The position numbers and the translations under genes were made by a program. A model generated the notes under the pieces. The model was not told where the DNA came from. It searched no databases and saw only the letters and a program-made list of their open reading frames with translations. A stretch of 32,233 nucleotides of DNA from JACZST01 sp036985755. GTDB lineage: Bacteria; Actinomycetota; Acidimicrobiia; Spongiisociales; UBA5794. Location of the stretch: NCBI GenBank assembly GCA_036985755.1, contig BTQG01000018.1, positions 1 to 32,233 of the forward strand, in the 5' to 3' direction. Shown here one piece after another: positions 7,509 through 15,383 of this stretch (position 1 is the first letter of the stretch; every line of letters begins with the position of its first letter).

Positions 7509-9650
7509 GTGGACGAGGCCGAACAGACGTTGCTTGAAGCGGCTTCGGCGGCGCTGGGAGAGACTTCGGTTGCCCTCGACGACGCGGCCGAGGTGGTCGA
7601 GCAACTCGAAGCAGCCGAGGACGGGCAGGGCGAGCTCACCTGGCGCTCCGCCACCCTGCGCACCTCCGACTGGTTGAACCCGCTTCTCGGAACGGCCAGT
7701 GGTCCTTTCGAGGCGGTCGCTACCGTCGCCGCTTTTGAGCCGTCCCTCATGCCGAGGACTTCGGTGCACCAGGGGATCGCTGCCGGTGTATCAGCCTTGG
7801 GGGCGCGAACGCTGGGGACCGGGTTGGAGCAGGTGATGAAAGCGATTCTCCCGCGACGCGCCGGGCTTCCGTTGAAGCTGACGGCGAGAGCCGTGGTTGG
7901 CGGTCTTGGTATCACCATGGCGAATCTGCCGGATCGCGATGATCGGGGACTGTGGCGAGCAGGGTCGAAGAGCGCAGGGCAGGTGTTGGCTGCGGTCTCC
8001 GCCTCCGGCGCCCTCTACGACGTCTCTACCGAGCTAAAGATGCGGTATCGCCGCGGGCGGACCGCCCAGCCCATTCTCAGCACCCTCGGCATCAGCGCCG
8101 CATTTGCCATCTGGGCAAAGCGCACCCTCGCCCATCGCAAGTCGGTGGTGCCGCGATGGCCGATCGAACAGAAAAACGAGTTCCCGATGGCACTCGGGGT
8201 TGGGTACGCGGTGTATGCCGTCGGCGCCGGCCTGGGTAAGGCATACGTCGGCTCACGAAAGGCGATGGTCGGCTACCTCGGCCCCGGCCCGTCGAAACGG
8301 GTGATCGGCGGCATCGCCAACGCTGCGCTGTGGACGGCCGGGGCGGTGACCGCGTATAACGCAGGGGTCGGTTATATCGGGCGAGCCAACGAGAACATCG
8401 AGCCTGCCTACGCCCTGCCCCCGGTATCGCCGCTCGTTTCCGGTAGCGAGCACAGCGTCTCGACGTTCGGTGATCTCGGCCTGCAGGGACGCCGCTACGT
8501 CACCGACGTGACCTCAAAAGCGCTCATCGAAGAGGTGATGGGCGAACCTGCCACCGCCGCACCGATCCGGGTTTACGTCGGATACAACTCCGAGCCCCTC
8601 TACCCCATGGGCCGTACCGAGATTGCCATGCGCGAGCTGGAACGCACCGGCGCCTTCGAGCGGTCGCATCTCCTCCTGGTTTCGCCGACCGGGACCGGCT
8701 GGGTGGACCAGACGATGATCGAGAGCGCCGAGTTCCTCACCAGGGGCGACATCGCAACCTGCGTGATCCAGTACGGCCGGTTCCCCTCGTTCCTGGCGGT
8801 GCAGAAGGTGGCCCTCGGCCGCCAGCAGTTCCGAGCCTTGCTGTGGAGCATTCGAAATCGCCTGGCGGGGATGGCTGAGGATCAACGACCCAAGGTCTAC
8901 GTGTTTGGGGAGAGTCTGGGCGCCTGGGCGAGCTCGGATGTGATCATGTACCAGGGAGTCGATGGTTTCGACCACTACGGCATCGACAAGGCGCTGTGGG
9001 TCGGGCTTCCCGGGCTCGCCAAATGGTCCAGGAACGGGATGGCGTCCGGGCGGAGCGATCTGGTGCCGGAAGGAACCGTCGCCGTATTCGACCACCCGAG
9101 TGAAATGAAGCTCACCGCTGCGGAACGTCGTCGGCTCCGTGCCACCGTGTTGAGCCACCACAGCGATCCGATTGCGGTGATGTCACTCGACGTGATGATC
9201 GACGAGCCAGAGTGGCTATCAGGCGAACGCGGCCGCAACGTCCCCGACGACATGGAGTGGTTCCCCTTCGGCACCTTCCTCCAGGTAGGGATCGATGCCA
9301 TGAATGCGATGGTGATGGTGCCGGGCGAATTCGGGTCCTTCGGCCACGACTACCGCGCCGATATGGCGGCTGCGGTCGCTACCGCCTACAACCTTCCTGC
9401 CACCGTCACCCAGTTGAAGTCGGTCGTTGAGTCCCTGGTGACGCTCGAGCTGGAGCGCGCCGATCGGATCACCGCCGCCAAGGCCGAGGATGCACCGGCA
9501 CCGCCCGACTATCGGGGAACGCACCTCGAGGATGCCAGCACAGGAAAGCTCCGTGTCGAGGCCGGAGTGCCGCTGCAGGGGAAGCGCACCAGCGGCGCCC
9601 AGTGGCTGAAGGGCATGCTCGGCGAGGACAAATCGGCTGACATTCTGTAA
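7509..9650 (+). CDS. Alpha/beta-hydrolase 9 family membrane protein
   Basis: The product is 713 residues from the GTG at 7509, which has AGGGGG a few bases upstream; the frame is open back to 7389 but that part overlaps secA. The N-terminal half has several hydrophobic segments (roughly residues 160-335), matching the Abhydrolase_9 N-terminal membrane region. The C-terminal half (about 360-650) is the Abhydrolase_9 catalytic domain (PF10081), with the nucleophile elbow Gly-Glu-Ser-Leu-Gly and Ser469. A later Gly-His-Asp-Tyr may supply the catalytic His. Relatives occur in actinobacteria, and the substrate is unknown; an ester or lipid in the envelope is an inference. It lies between secA and prfB, which is not its universal position. 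Confidence 0.85.
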   Translation: MDEAEQTLLEAASAALGETSVALDDAAEVVEQLEAAEDGQGELTWRSATLRTSDWLNPLLGTASGPFEAVATVAAFEPSLMPRTSVHQGIAAGVSALGARTLGTGLEQVMKAILPRRAGLPLKLTARAVVGGLGITMANLPDRDDRGLWRAGSKSAGQVLAAVSASGALYDVSTELKMRYRRGRTAQPILSTLGISAAFAIWAKRTLAHRKSVVPRWPIEQKNEFPMALGVGYAVYAVGAGLGKAYVGSRKAMVGYLGPGPSKRVIGGIANAALWTAGAVTAYNAGVGYIGRANENIEPAYALPPVSPLVSGSEHSVSTFGDLGLQGRRYVTDVTSKALIEEVMGEPATAAPIRVYVGYNSEPLYPMGRTEIAMRELERTGAFERSHLLLVSPTGTGWVDQTMIESAEFLTRGDIATCVIQYGRFPSFLAVQKVALGRQQFRALLWSIRNRLAGMAEDQRPKVYVFGESLGAWASSDVIMYQGVDGFDHYGIDKALWVGLPGLAKWSRNGMASGRSDLVPEGTVAVFDHPSEMKLTAAERRRLRATVLSHHSDPIAVMSLDVMIDEPEWLSGERGRNVPDDMEWFPFGTFLQVGIDAMNAMVMVPGEFGSFGHDYRADMAAAVATAYNLPATVTQLKSVVESLVTLELERADRITAAKAEDAPAPPDYRGTHLEDASTGKLRVEAGVPLQGKRTSGAQWLKGMLGEDKSADIL

Positions 9651-9682
9651 CCCGGTCGTGGCGGGAAAGGCATAGAGCGCGG

Positions 9683-9688
9683 TACGCT
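9683..9688 (+). promoter_or_regulatory. Probable -10 hexamer TACGCT upstream of prfB
   Basis: The hexamer lies 8 nt before the prfB ATG at 9697, which has no Shine-Dalgarno sequence. The same hexamer and spacing precede smpB. It implies a leaderless prfB transcript. Confidence 0.45.
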
Positions 9689-9696
9689 CCCCGACC

Positions 9697-10804
9697 ATGG
9701 AACCGGCCGACCTTCGTGCCATGCTCGACGACCTTCGATCGCGCCTCGACGACGCGCGGAGGTTCCTTTGACGTTCCAGGCAAGGAAGCTGAGCTCGCCG
9801 AGCTGAAGGAACGAGCTGCCGCCCCCGATCTGTGGGCGGACCAGGATCGGGCGCTGGAGGTAACCAGGCGCCTGGCCGGCCACGAACAGATCATCCAGCA
9901 GGTTTCAGGGATCTCCGGATCGCTCGACGACGCCGAGGTGCTGATCGAGCTCGGTGTCGAGGAGGGTGATAGGGAAAGTCTCGATGAGGCAGCGGCTGAG
10001 CTGACCGCCCTGGGCACCACGATGGGCAGGCTGGAGCGTGAGACCCTCTTCTTTGGGCCGTACGACAACAGGACGGCCATCGTCTCGATCCATGCCGGTG
10101 CAGGAGGCGTCGACGCTCAGGACTGGGCGGAAATGCTGTTCCGGATGTACCTGCGCTATCTGGAGCGATCGGACCTCTCCGTCGAAGTGGACGAGTACCA
10201 GGTTGGCGAAGAAGCAGGGATCAAGTCGGCGACGATCACGGTTTCTGGAGATCACGCCTACGGATCGTTCGAAGGGGAGCGCGGCGTGCACAGGCTGGTG
10301 CGCATCAGCCCGTTTGATGCAAACTCGAGACGCCACACCGCCTTCGCCGGAGTCGACGTCATCCCCGAGGTCGACGTCGAGGAGATCGAGATCAACCCGG
10401 AGGATCTCCGCATCGACACCTATCGGTCATCGGGTGCGGGAGGCCAGCACGTCAACAAGACCGACTCTGCGGTCAGGATCACACACATCCCGACCGGCAT
10501 CGTCGCGTCCTGCCAGGCAGAGCGGTCCCAAATCCAGAATCGGGCGAGGGCAATGCAGCTCCTTGCCGCCCGCCTCGCCGAGCGAGCCCGCCACGAGCAA
10601 CAGGCCGAGGTCGACGCGATTCGGGGTGATCAGACCGAAGCCGGTTGGGGTCACCAGATCCGCTCGTACGTGCTCCAGCCGTACCAGATGGTCAAGGATC
10701 TGCGTACCAACCTCGAGGTGGGCAACGTCCAGGGGGTCCTCGACGGCGATCTCGACGCCTTCATCGATGAGTATTTGCAATGGAGACGGGCGAAGAAGAA
10801 GTAG
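9697..10804 (+). CDS. prfB: Peptide chain release factor 2, with programmed +1 frameshift
   Basis: RF2 reads UGA and UAA stop codons and triggers peptide release. The first reading frame runs from ATG 9697 to an in-frame TGA at 9769-9771 (24 codons). The rest of the protein continues in the +1 frame from GAC at 9770, giving a 368-residue product (join 9697-9768 and 9770-10804). The slip site CTTTGAC is present, and a Shine-Dalgarno-like GGAGG (9758-9762) lies 3 nt before the CTT, as in E. coli. The Ser-Pro-Phe anticodon tripeptide and the catalytic Gly-Gly-Gln (in Gly-Ala-Gly-Gly-Gln-His-Val-Asn) are intact. Autoregulation by RF2 level is well established for this arrangement. Confidence 0.96.
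9758..9772 (+). promoter_or_regulatory. prfB programmed frameshift signal
   Basis: GGAGG at 9758-9762, a 3-nt spacer, then CTT TGA C at 9766-9772. Low RF2 slows reading of the TGA, so the ribosome slips forward one base onto GAC and makes full-length protein; ample RF2 terminates at the TGA. Each element is directly visible and has the spacing known from E. coli. Confidence 0.93.
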
Positions 10805-10814
10805 CGAAGGGCAA

Positions 10815-10868
10815 ACTGGAAACTGGGAACTCTCCGACTTGCGACTTGCGACTTGCGACTTGCGACTC
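10815..10868 (+). repeat. Solo 7-nt periodic repeat array
   Basis: ACT recurs at 10815, 10822, 10829, 10837, 10844, 10851, 10858 and 10865, a 7-nt period with one 8-nt step. The last five units are near-perfect GCGACTT heptads (10834-10868); the first three are AAACTGG-like. The sequence matches the arrays flanking the four-helix-bundle gene at 4337-4720, but no such gene is here. It lies in the 156-base gap between prfB and ftsE. The rest of that gap shows nothing certain beyond a possible ribosome site (GAGGG) just before ftsE. Confidence 0.85.
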
Positions 10869-10960
10869 TCCTAATCCACCGCCTAAAGCGAGTCTCTCAG
10901 TAACCTCAACCGGGCGCCGCCCAGTGGTGTTGAGGTGTCGCGCGATCTTCCCGAGGGTTC

Positions 10961-11821
10961 ATGCTCCGACTCGAAAACGTGACAAAGGTCTACGACGGAG
11001 GTGTGGTCGCGGTCAAGGACGTCTCGCTCGACATCAACAAGGGCGAGTTCGTTTTCCTGGTCGGACCATCCGGTTCTGGCAAGTCGACGCTGATCCGGCT
11101 GATGATGCGGGACGACCTCCCTACCAACGGAGACATCTGGATCGCAGGGAAACATGCTTCCGACTTGTCGCCCTGGAAAGTTCCCCAGCTACGGCGCTCC
11201 ATCGGCACGGTATTCCAGGACTTCAAGCTGCTGCCCAACAAGACCGTGTACGAGAACGTTGCTTTCGCTATGGAGGTCACCGGCAAACCACGGTCGGCCA
11301 TCAACTCCCAAGTCCCCCAGGTGCTCAAGCTCGTCGGCCTGTCCGCAATGGCCGACCGCCCCCCGCGAAGCCTCTCCGGTGGTGAGCAGCAGCGGGTGTC
11401 GATCGCCAGGGCCTTCGTCAACCGACCGCTGATCCTGCTCGCCGACGAGCCGACCGGGAACCTCGACCCTGCAACGTCGGTCGGGATCATGCGCATTCTG
11501 GACCACATCAACCGGACAGGGACCACTGTGGTCATGGCAACCCACGACCACGCCATCGTGGACGCGATGCGGCGACGCGTCGTCCAGCTCGACCGGGGGA
11601 GGGTGATGCGCGATGAGAGCCGCGGCGTATATGGGAGCAGCAGCGTCGTCGAGGAGCCCGAGGAGCCGGTTGACCTGGCGGTGACCGACGACGACGGCAC
11701 CACCAACCCTGCCTCGGCAGAGACGGTCCTCGACACCGACGAAAACCCGGCAGAGGGCACGCCCGACGACAAGGTCACGTCCGAGCCGACCGAGCTGGCC
11801 GCCACAGGAGATGCCGGATGA
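10961..11821 (+). CDS. ftsE: Cell division ATP-binding protein FtsE, with acidic C-terminal tail
   Basis: The product is 286 residues. It is the ATPase of the FtsEX complex, which couples ATP hydrolysis to activation of a peptidoglycan hydrolase at the division site. Visible motifs: Walker A Gly-Pro-Ser-Gly-Ser-Gly-Lys-Ser-Thr (about 40-48), Q-loop in Thr-Val-Phe-Gln-Asp-Phe, signature Leu-Ser-Gly-Gly-Glu-Gln-Gln, Walker B Leu-Ala-Asp-Glu-Pro-Thr, and the switch His in Ala-Thr-His-Asp. Standard FtsE ends near residue 225-230. Here about 58 more residues follow, rich in Glu, Asp, Thr and Pro and probably disordered. The stop overlaps the ftsX start (ATGA). Confidence 0.96.
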   Translation: MLRLENVTKVYDGGVVAVKDVSLDINKGEFVFLVGPSGSGKSTLIRLMMRDDLPTNGDIWIAGKHASDLSPWKVPQLRRSIGTVFQDFKLLPNKTVYENVAFAMEVTGKPRSAINSQVPQVLKLVGLSAMADRPPRSLSGGEQQRVSIARAFVNRPLILLADEPTGNLDPATSVGIMRILDHINRTGTTVVMATHDHAIVDAMRRRVVQLDRGRVMRDESRGVYGSSSVVEEPEEPVDLAVTDDDGTTNPASAETVLDTDENPAEGTPDDKVTSEPTELAATGDAG

Positions 11822-12708
11822 CCGGCCTCTCCTATACGCTGCGCGAGGCATTCACCAACATCAGCAGGAACGGGCTCGTCGTGCTCGGTGCCGTGCTCGC
11901 CGTGTTCGTCTCGCTCACCCTCACCTTCGGGACCCTCGTGTTGGGGGAGGTCGTCCGGATCAATACCCTGCAATGGGCGGAGGACGTCAGGGTGAGCGCC
12001 TACATCCGCGACGACGTTTCGCCGAGCGGTATCGCCAGCATGCAAGCCGAGATGGAGTCGTGGTCGGAGGTCGACGAGGTCTTCTTCATGTCAAGGACAG
12101 AGGCTCTGGCGGAGGCCCGCGTCCTGCTGGCGAACCGGCCGGCTGCGCTCCGGGTGATCGAGGACGACCCGAGCATCGTGCCGCCTTCGTTGCGGATCAA
12201 GCCGGTGGATCCAGAGGACTATCAGACGATTGTGACCAGGGCAGAGGCCATGCCGGGGCTGCTGAAGGTCGAGTCCGCCGCTGAGGCGATCGACGGGATG
12301 ATCTCGTTGCGCGATGGCCTCCAGATCATGACCCTGTTCCTCGCAGTCGCCCTCGGGATCGCAGCCGTTGCTTTGATCGCCAACACGATTCACATGGCGA
12401 TCTACTCGCGCCGCGAGGAGATCGAGATCATGAACCTGGTCGGGGCTTCCAACTGGTTCGTCCGCACACCGTTTCTGCTGGAGGGAGCGTTCGAGGGTTT
12501 CGTTGGGGCGGGTCTTGCCGTGCTTGTTGTGGTCGGGGGCATCCGTATCGCATCGAATCAGCTCACCGATCTCCCGGATTTCGTCAACATCGCGATCCAA
12601 TCCGACTACATCGTTCGTAATGGGGCACTCGTGCTGATCTTCGGGGTTGTCGCTGGCCTCGTTGGCAGCGGATTGAGTCTGACGGTTCACAAGTACCTGC
12701 GGACATGA
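11818..12708 (+). CDS. ftsX: Cell division protein FtsX
   Basis: The product is 296 residues and is the membrane partner of FtsE. A first membrane helix (about 20-45) is followed by an extracytoplasmic domain of roughly 120 residues that contacts the hydrolase. Three more helices follow (about 170-195, 225-245, 265-290), separated by a cytoplasmic loop carrying Arg-Arg-Glu-Glu-Ile-Glu-Ile-Met-Asn-Leu-Val-Gly-Ala, the conserved FtsX/MacB coupling motif. It overlaps ftsE and the downstream peptidase gene by 4 bases at each end, so the three are translationally coupled and probably act as one unit. Confidence 0.95.
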   Translation: MTGLSYTLREAFTNISRNGLVVLGAVLAVFVSLTLTFGTLVLGEVVRINTLQWAEDVRVSAYIRDDVSPSGIASMQAEMESWSEVDEVFFMSRTEALAEARVLLANRPAALRVIEDDPSIVPPSLRIKPVDPEDYQTIVTRAEAMPGLLKVESAAEAIDGMISLRDGLQIMTLFLAVALGIAAVALIANTIHMAIYSRREEIEIMNLVGASNWFVRTPFLLEGAFEGFVGAGLAVLVVVGGIRIASNQLTDLPDFVNIAIQSDYIVRNGALVLIFGVVAGLVGSGLSLTVHKYLRT

Positions 12709-13901
12709 GCCCGACGCGGCGGTTGGCCGCCGTCCTGACCACCTTCGTTGTCATCATCGCAATCGTGCCCGTCGCCACCGCCGACGATCTGAATGACCAG
12801 CTCGACGACGTGACACACCAGATCGATGCCCTCGCCGGACAGATCGACTCTGCCACAGCCAACAGCTCCCGTCTCGCCGCAGATGTCAGGGCAGCGGGGG
12901 GGCGTATGGATGAGGTCGTCGGTGCCCTTGATGCCCTCGGTGACGAGCTAGGCCTGGTCAGGGCCCAGCTCGTGGTCAAGGAGGGGGCGCTCAGGGAGGC
13001 GAGAACCGGGCTGTACGAGCAGTACCAGGTGTTGGCGATCACTCGCGGCGAGCTTGCCGAGGCTCGGGCCGGCGCCGCAGCATGGGCCGTTGAGACCTAC
13101 ATGTCCGCGGGCAGCGGGGTGCCGGAGATCGCTTTTTCGGCCAAAGCCTGGAACGACCTGATCGTCGGTATCGGATATCTGGAGCGCGTGACCGAGAGTG
13201 GGGCGCTGACCGCACAGCGATTCGAGGTCCTGCTCTCCGACGAGGAAGACACAGGGATCGAGATCGAAGCGACGGAAGCCGCGTTGGACGAAGAGGTCGT
13301 CTCGCTCGATGCGACCCGCGCCGAGATGGAACGAGTCCAGGGCGAACTGGATGCCAAGCGCGTCGAGCTCGAGGTCGAGCTGGAGCGACAGCGGTCGCTG
13401 TTGGCGGCGGTGGAGGCGCAAATCGCCGAGCTCGAAGGCGAGCTGGTCTCGTTGGAGAAGGAAGAGGACGGCATCAGGTCGTTGATCGCCGCCCGGGCCA
13501 CGAGCGGGGGACCGAAACCCGGTCGGCTGTTCCGTCCCGTCCCCGGTGTCATCGAGTCCGGGTTTGGGCCCCGCTTCCACCCCATTCTCGGCTACTCGCG
13601 AATGCACAATGGACTGGACATGCACTGCCCGTCTGGTGATCCGATTGTGGCGGCGGAAGCGGGGACGGTGATCTTGGCGGGGAACAAGGGTGGCTTCGGC
13701 AAGACGACGATGATCGATCACGGCGGTGGCATCGTCACGCTGTACGCCCATCAGTCGAGATTCGCGGTCTCCACCGGTGACACCGTCGGCGCCGGCCAAC
13801 TCATCGGAGAATGCGGGTCGACCGGGCTGTCGACGGGTCCTCACCTGCATTTCGAGGTCAGAGTCAACGGCGAGCCGGTGGACCCGGCGGATTACCTCTA
13901 A
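12705..13901 (+). CDS. Coiled-coil M23 peptidase, FtsEX-linked murein hydrolase
   Basis: The product is 398 residues with an N-terminal signal sequence (about 6-27), two long coiled-coil stretches (about 30-125 and 175-260) and a C-terminal LytM/M23 domain (about 280-398). The zinc ligands are intact: His301 and Asp305 in His-Asn-Gly-Leu-Asp, and His382 in His-Leu-His; His349 in Tyr-Ala-His is the usual extra catalytic residue. EnvC of E. coli has the same layout but lacks working ligands and only activates amidases, so this protein more likely cuts peptidoglycan itself. The coiled coil should bind the outer loop of FtsX. It overlaps ftsX by 4 bases. A true start at the ATG 12705 fits the signal peptide. 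Confidence 0.92.
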   Translation: MSPTRRLAAVLTTFVVIIAIVPVATADDLNDQLDDVTHQIDALAGQIDSATANSSRLAADVRAAGGRMDEVVGALDALGDELGLVRAQLVVKEGALREARTGLYEQYQVLAITRGELAEARAGAAAWAVETYMSAGSGVPEIAFSAKAWNDLIVGIGYLERVTESGALTAQRFEVLLSDEEDTGIEIEATEAALDEEVVSLDATRAEMERVQGELDAKRVELEVELERQRSLLAAVEAQIAELEGELVSLEKEEDGIRSLIAARATSGGPKPGRLFRPVPGVIESGFGPRFHPILGYSRMHNGLDMHCPSGDPIVAAEAGTVILAGNKGGFGKTTMIDHGGGIVTLYAHQSRFAVSTGDTVGAGQLIGECGSTGLSTGPHLHFEVRVNGEPVDPADYL

Positions 13902-13929
13902 CGGGTGATCCTTGCCGGCCGCCTCGCAG

Positions 13930-13935
13930 TACGCT
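13930..13935 (+). promoter_or_regulatory. Probable -10 hexamer TACGCT upstream of smpB
   Basis: The hexamer lies 8 nt before the smpB ATG at 13944, without a Shine-Dalgarno sequence. Sequence and spacing are identical to those before prfB. It suggests an independent leaderless smpB transcript. Confidence 0.45.
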
Positions 13936-13943
13936 CGCCGGGC

Positions 13944-14396
13944 ATGGCTGAAGGTCGCAAGGTCGTAGGGAGTAATCGCCGGGCACGCCACGACTACGAG
14001 GTGCTGGACACCTTCGAGGCGGGGATCGTGCTCAAAGGGTCCGAGGTGAAGAGCCTGAGGGCCGGGCAGGTGCAGCTCAAGGATGCGTTCGCCTCACTGC
14101 ACAACGGTGAGCTGTGGCTGGAGCATCTTCACATCGGCCCCTACAGCCACGCTCTGGTCGACGCCCATGAGCCGGAGCGGCGAAGGAAGCTGCTGTTGCA
14201 CCGAAGGCAGCTCGATCGGCTTGCCGGCAAGGTCAACGAACAGGGCCTGACGCTGGTGCCGCTTCAGATCTACTTCGTCCATGGCCTGGCCAAGGTCGAG
14301 CTCGCCCTGGCAAAGGGCAGGAAGACCTACGACAAGCGAAAGAAGATCGCCGACAGGGAGCAGCAGCGGGAGATGGATCGCGCCCGCAGGCGCTAG
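13944..14396 (+). CDS. smpB: SsrA-binding protein SmpB
   Basis: The product is 150 residues. It binds the tRNA-like part of tmRNA and places it in the A site of stalled ribosomes. Family features visible: Asn-Arg-Arg-Ala-Arg-His-Asp-Tyr near the start, Gly-Ile-Val-Leu-Lys-Gly-Ser-Glu-Val-Lys-Ser-Leu-Arg, and the basic C-terminal tail (Lys-Lys-Ile-Ala-Asp-Arg-Glu, ending in several Arg) that enters the mRNA channel. The ATG at 13944 was chosen over a GTG at 13905 because it matches the family N-terminus. Its partner RNA, ssrA, lies 619 bases downstream with one opposite-strand gene in between. The stop overlaps the methyltransferase stop by 4 bases. Confidence 0.96.
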   Translation: MAEGRKVVGSNRRARHDYEVLDTFEAGIVLKGSEVKSLRAGQVQLKDAFASLHNGELWLEHLHIGPYSHALVDAHEPERRRKLLLHRRQLDRLAGKVNEQGLTLVPLQIYFVHGLAKVELALAKGRKTYDKRKKIADREQQREMDRARRR

Positions 14397-14947
14397 CCCA
14401 TTTGCTCCCCCCTGCGCTTTTCCGCGACGACACGCGCCTCGTGGCGATCTTCGATCGACCATCCTTCTGCGTAAAGACGAAGGTCGAGGCCGGGGACCAG
14501 ATCGGGGGCTTCGCCTTGTTCCAGGAGATAGGGCAGCGGGGGACGTTGGTGGCGATCCAGGTTACGTTGGGTGGCGATGGCGAAGGCGAGCAGGCCACCG
14601 TCGCTGAGATGGGCAACCAGCGTAGGGAACAGCCCTCGATCGAGGTAGTGCACGACCAAGACGAGATCCCACGGGCCCTCCGGGAACAGATCGGTCTCGA
14701 GGTCGCTGTCGATGGTGGTGATTCGCTCATCGTCGACATGGGACAGCGCCACCGGCGAGAAGTCGACGAGGGTGACTTCCCAGCCCCGATCCGCAAGCCA
14801 CACGCTGTTTCTGCCGCTGCCGCCGGCGACATCGATGGCTCGCCCGCCGTCGGGAAGCAGCGGTGCGAGCCCGACGGTCACGAAAGCGGACGGCATGCCC
14901 GGTCTGTCCTCGTCGCGGTAGCGCTCGTCCCAGACTTCGCTGCTCAT
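14393..14947 (-). CDS. Class I SAM-dependent methyltransferase
   Basis: The product is 184 residues. Motif I is present (Ala-Ile-Asp-Val-Ala-Gly-Gly-Ser-Gly-Arg-Asn, about 32-42), followed by the acidic residue that binds SAM ribose in Val-Thr-Leu-Val-Asp. The opening Trp-Asp-Glu-Arg-Tyr is common in TehB-like and related small methyltransferases, but the substrate cannot be read from the sequence. The ATG at 14947 is preferred: 8 nt upstream on the minus strand is TAGCCT, a possible -10, and the open frame further back would run into ssrA. It converges on smpB and diverges from ssrA. Confidence 0.8.
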   Translation of the reverse strand: MSSEVWDERYRDEDRPGMPSAFVTVGLAPLLPDGGRAIDVAGGSGRNSVWLADRGWEVTLVDFSPVALSHVDDERITTIDSDLETDLFPEGPWDLVLVVHYLDRGLFPTLVAHLSDGGLLAFAIATQRNLDRHQRPPLPYLLEQGEAPDLVPGLDLRLYAEGWSIEDRHEARVVAEKRRGEQMG

Positions 14948-14977
14948 CGGGCCAGAGGCTATCGAAGCCGGGAGCGG

Positions 14978-14983
14978 TACAAT
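14978..14983 (+). promoter_or_regulatory. Probable ssrA -10 hexamer TACAAT
   Basis: The hexamer lies 31 nt before the mature tmRNA 5' end at about 15015, leaving a leader of roughly 25 nt that RNase P would remove. Read on the other strand, the same bases give TTGTAC, which could serve as the -35 for the divergent methyltransferase gene. Confidence 0.5.
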
Positions 14984-15014
14984 GGATGGAAGAACGCGTC
15001 TCGCGTTCCCCTTC

Positions 15015-15366
15015 GGGGGTGACATGGTTTCGACCGTGAGGGTTGAGGCGCCGGAAGCGAGCCGAGAGCCCCGGAAACCTCGTTAAAGAGCCGGGAACAA
15101 CCATAAGTGCCGAAGACAACTTCGCACTCGCTGCCTAACTAAGCGGCGTGTCCGACCGGAGGGTGCCTGCCTCGCCGGACCCGGGCATTGCAATGCAGGA
15201 TGCCCCCGCCGGGGTGCCGGGACCGGCGGGGTAAGACACTTCCGGCTAGGGCCCAGGAGGAATTGCCGACGGCGTCTCCAGGGTTCCGAAAGCTCGCTGT
15301 CGGCTGCGCTCGGAGATGCCGACGCTGAAACCTCATGGGACGGGGGTTCGATTCCCCCCACCTCCA
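15015..15366 (+). ncRNA. ssrA: Transfer-messenger RNA
   Basis: tmRNA rescues stalled ribosomes and adds a degradation tag. The 5' GGGGGTG (15015-15021) pairs with CACCTCC (15359-15365); the discriminator is A at 15366 and the genome continues CCG, so the full CCA end is not encoded. The T arm is GGGGG-TTCGATT-CCCCC. The tag frame ends GCC GAA GAC AAC TTC GCA CTC GCT GCC TAA (15109-15138), giving Ala-Glu-Asp-Asn-Phe-Ala-Leu-Ala-Ala if GCC is the resume codon. The resume codon is inferred from the preceding AGT and from known tags; the Ala-Leu-Ala-Ala ending is unambiguous. GC-rich pseudoknot segments follow to about 15300. Confidence 0.95.
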
Positions 15367-15383
15367 CCGCTCGGTTCTCTCGC

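Noticed and set aside
9769..9771. In-frame TGA early in prfB, as if a pseudogene
   Set aside because: The slip site and internal Shine-Dalgarno sequence show it is the conserved regulatory frameshift, and all downstream motifs are intact.
10834..10868. Tandem GCGACTT units as a CRISPR array
   Set aside because: Units are 7 nt with no spacers and no cas genes nearby.
15300..15368. A separate tRNA gene suggested by the T-arm and acceptor end
   Set aside because: It is the tRNA-like 3' part of tmRNA, pairing with 15015-15021, and lacks an anticodon arm.
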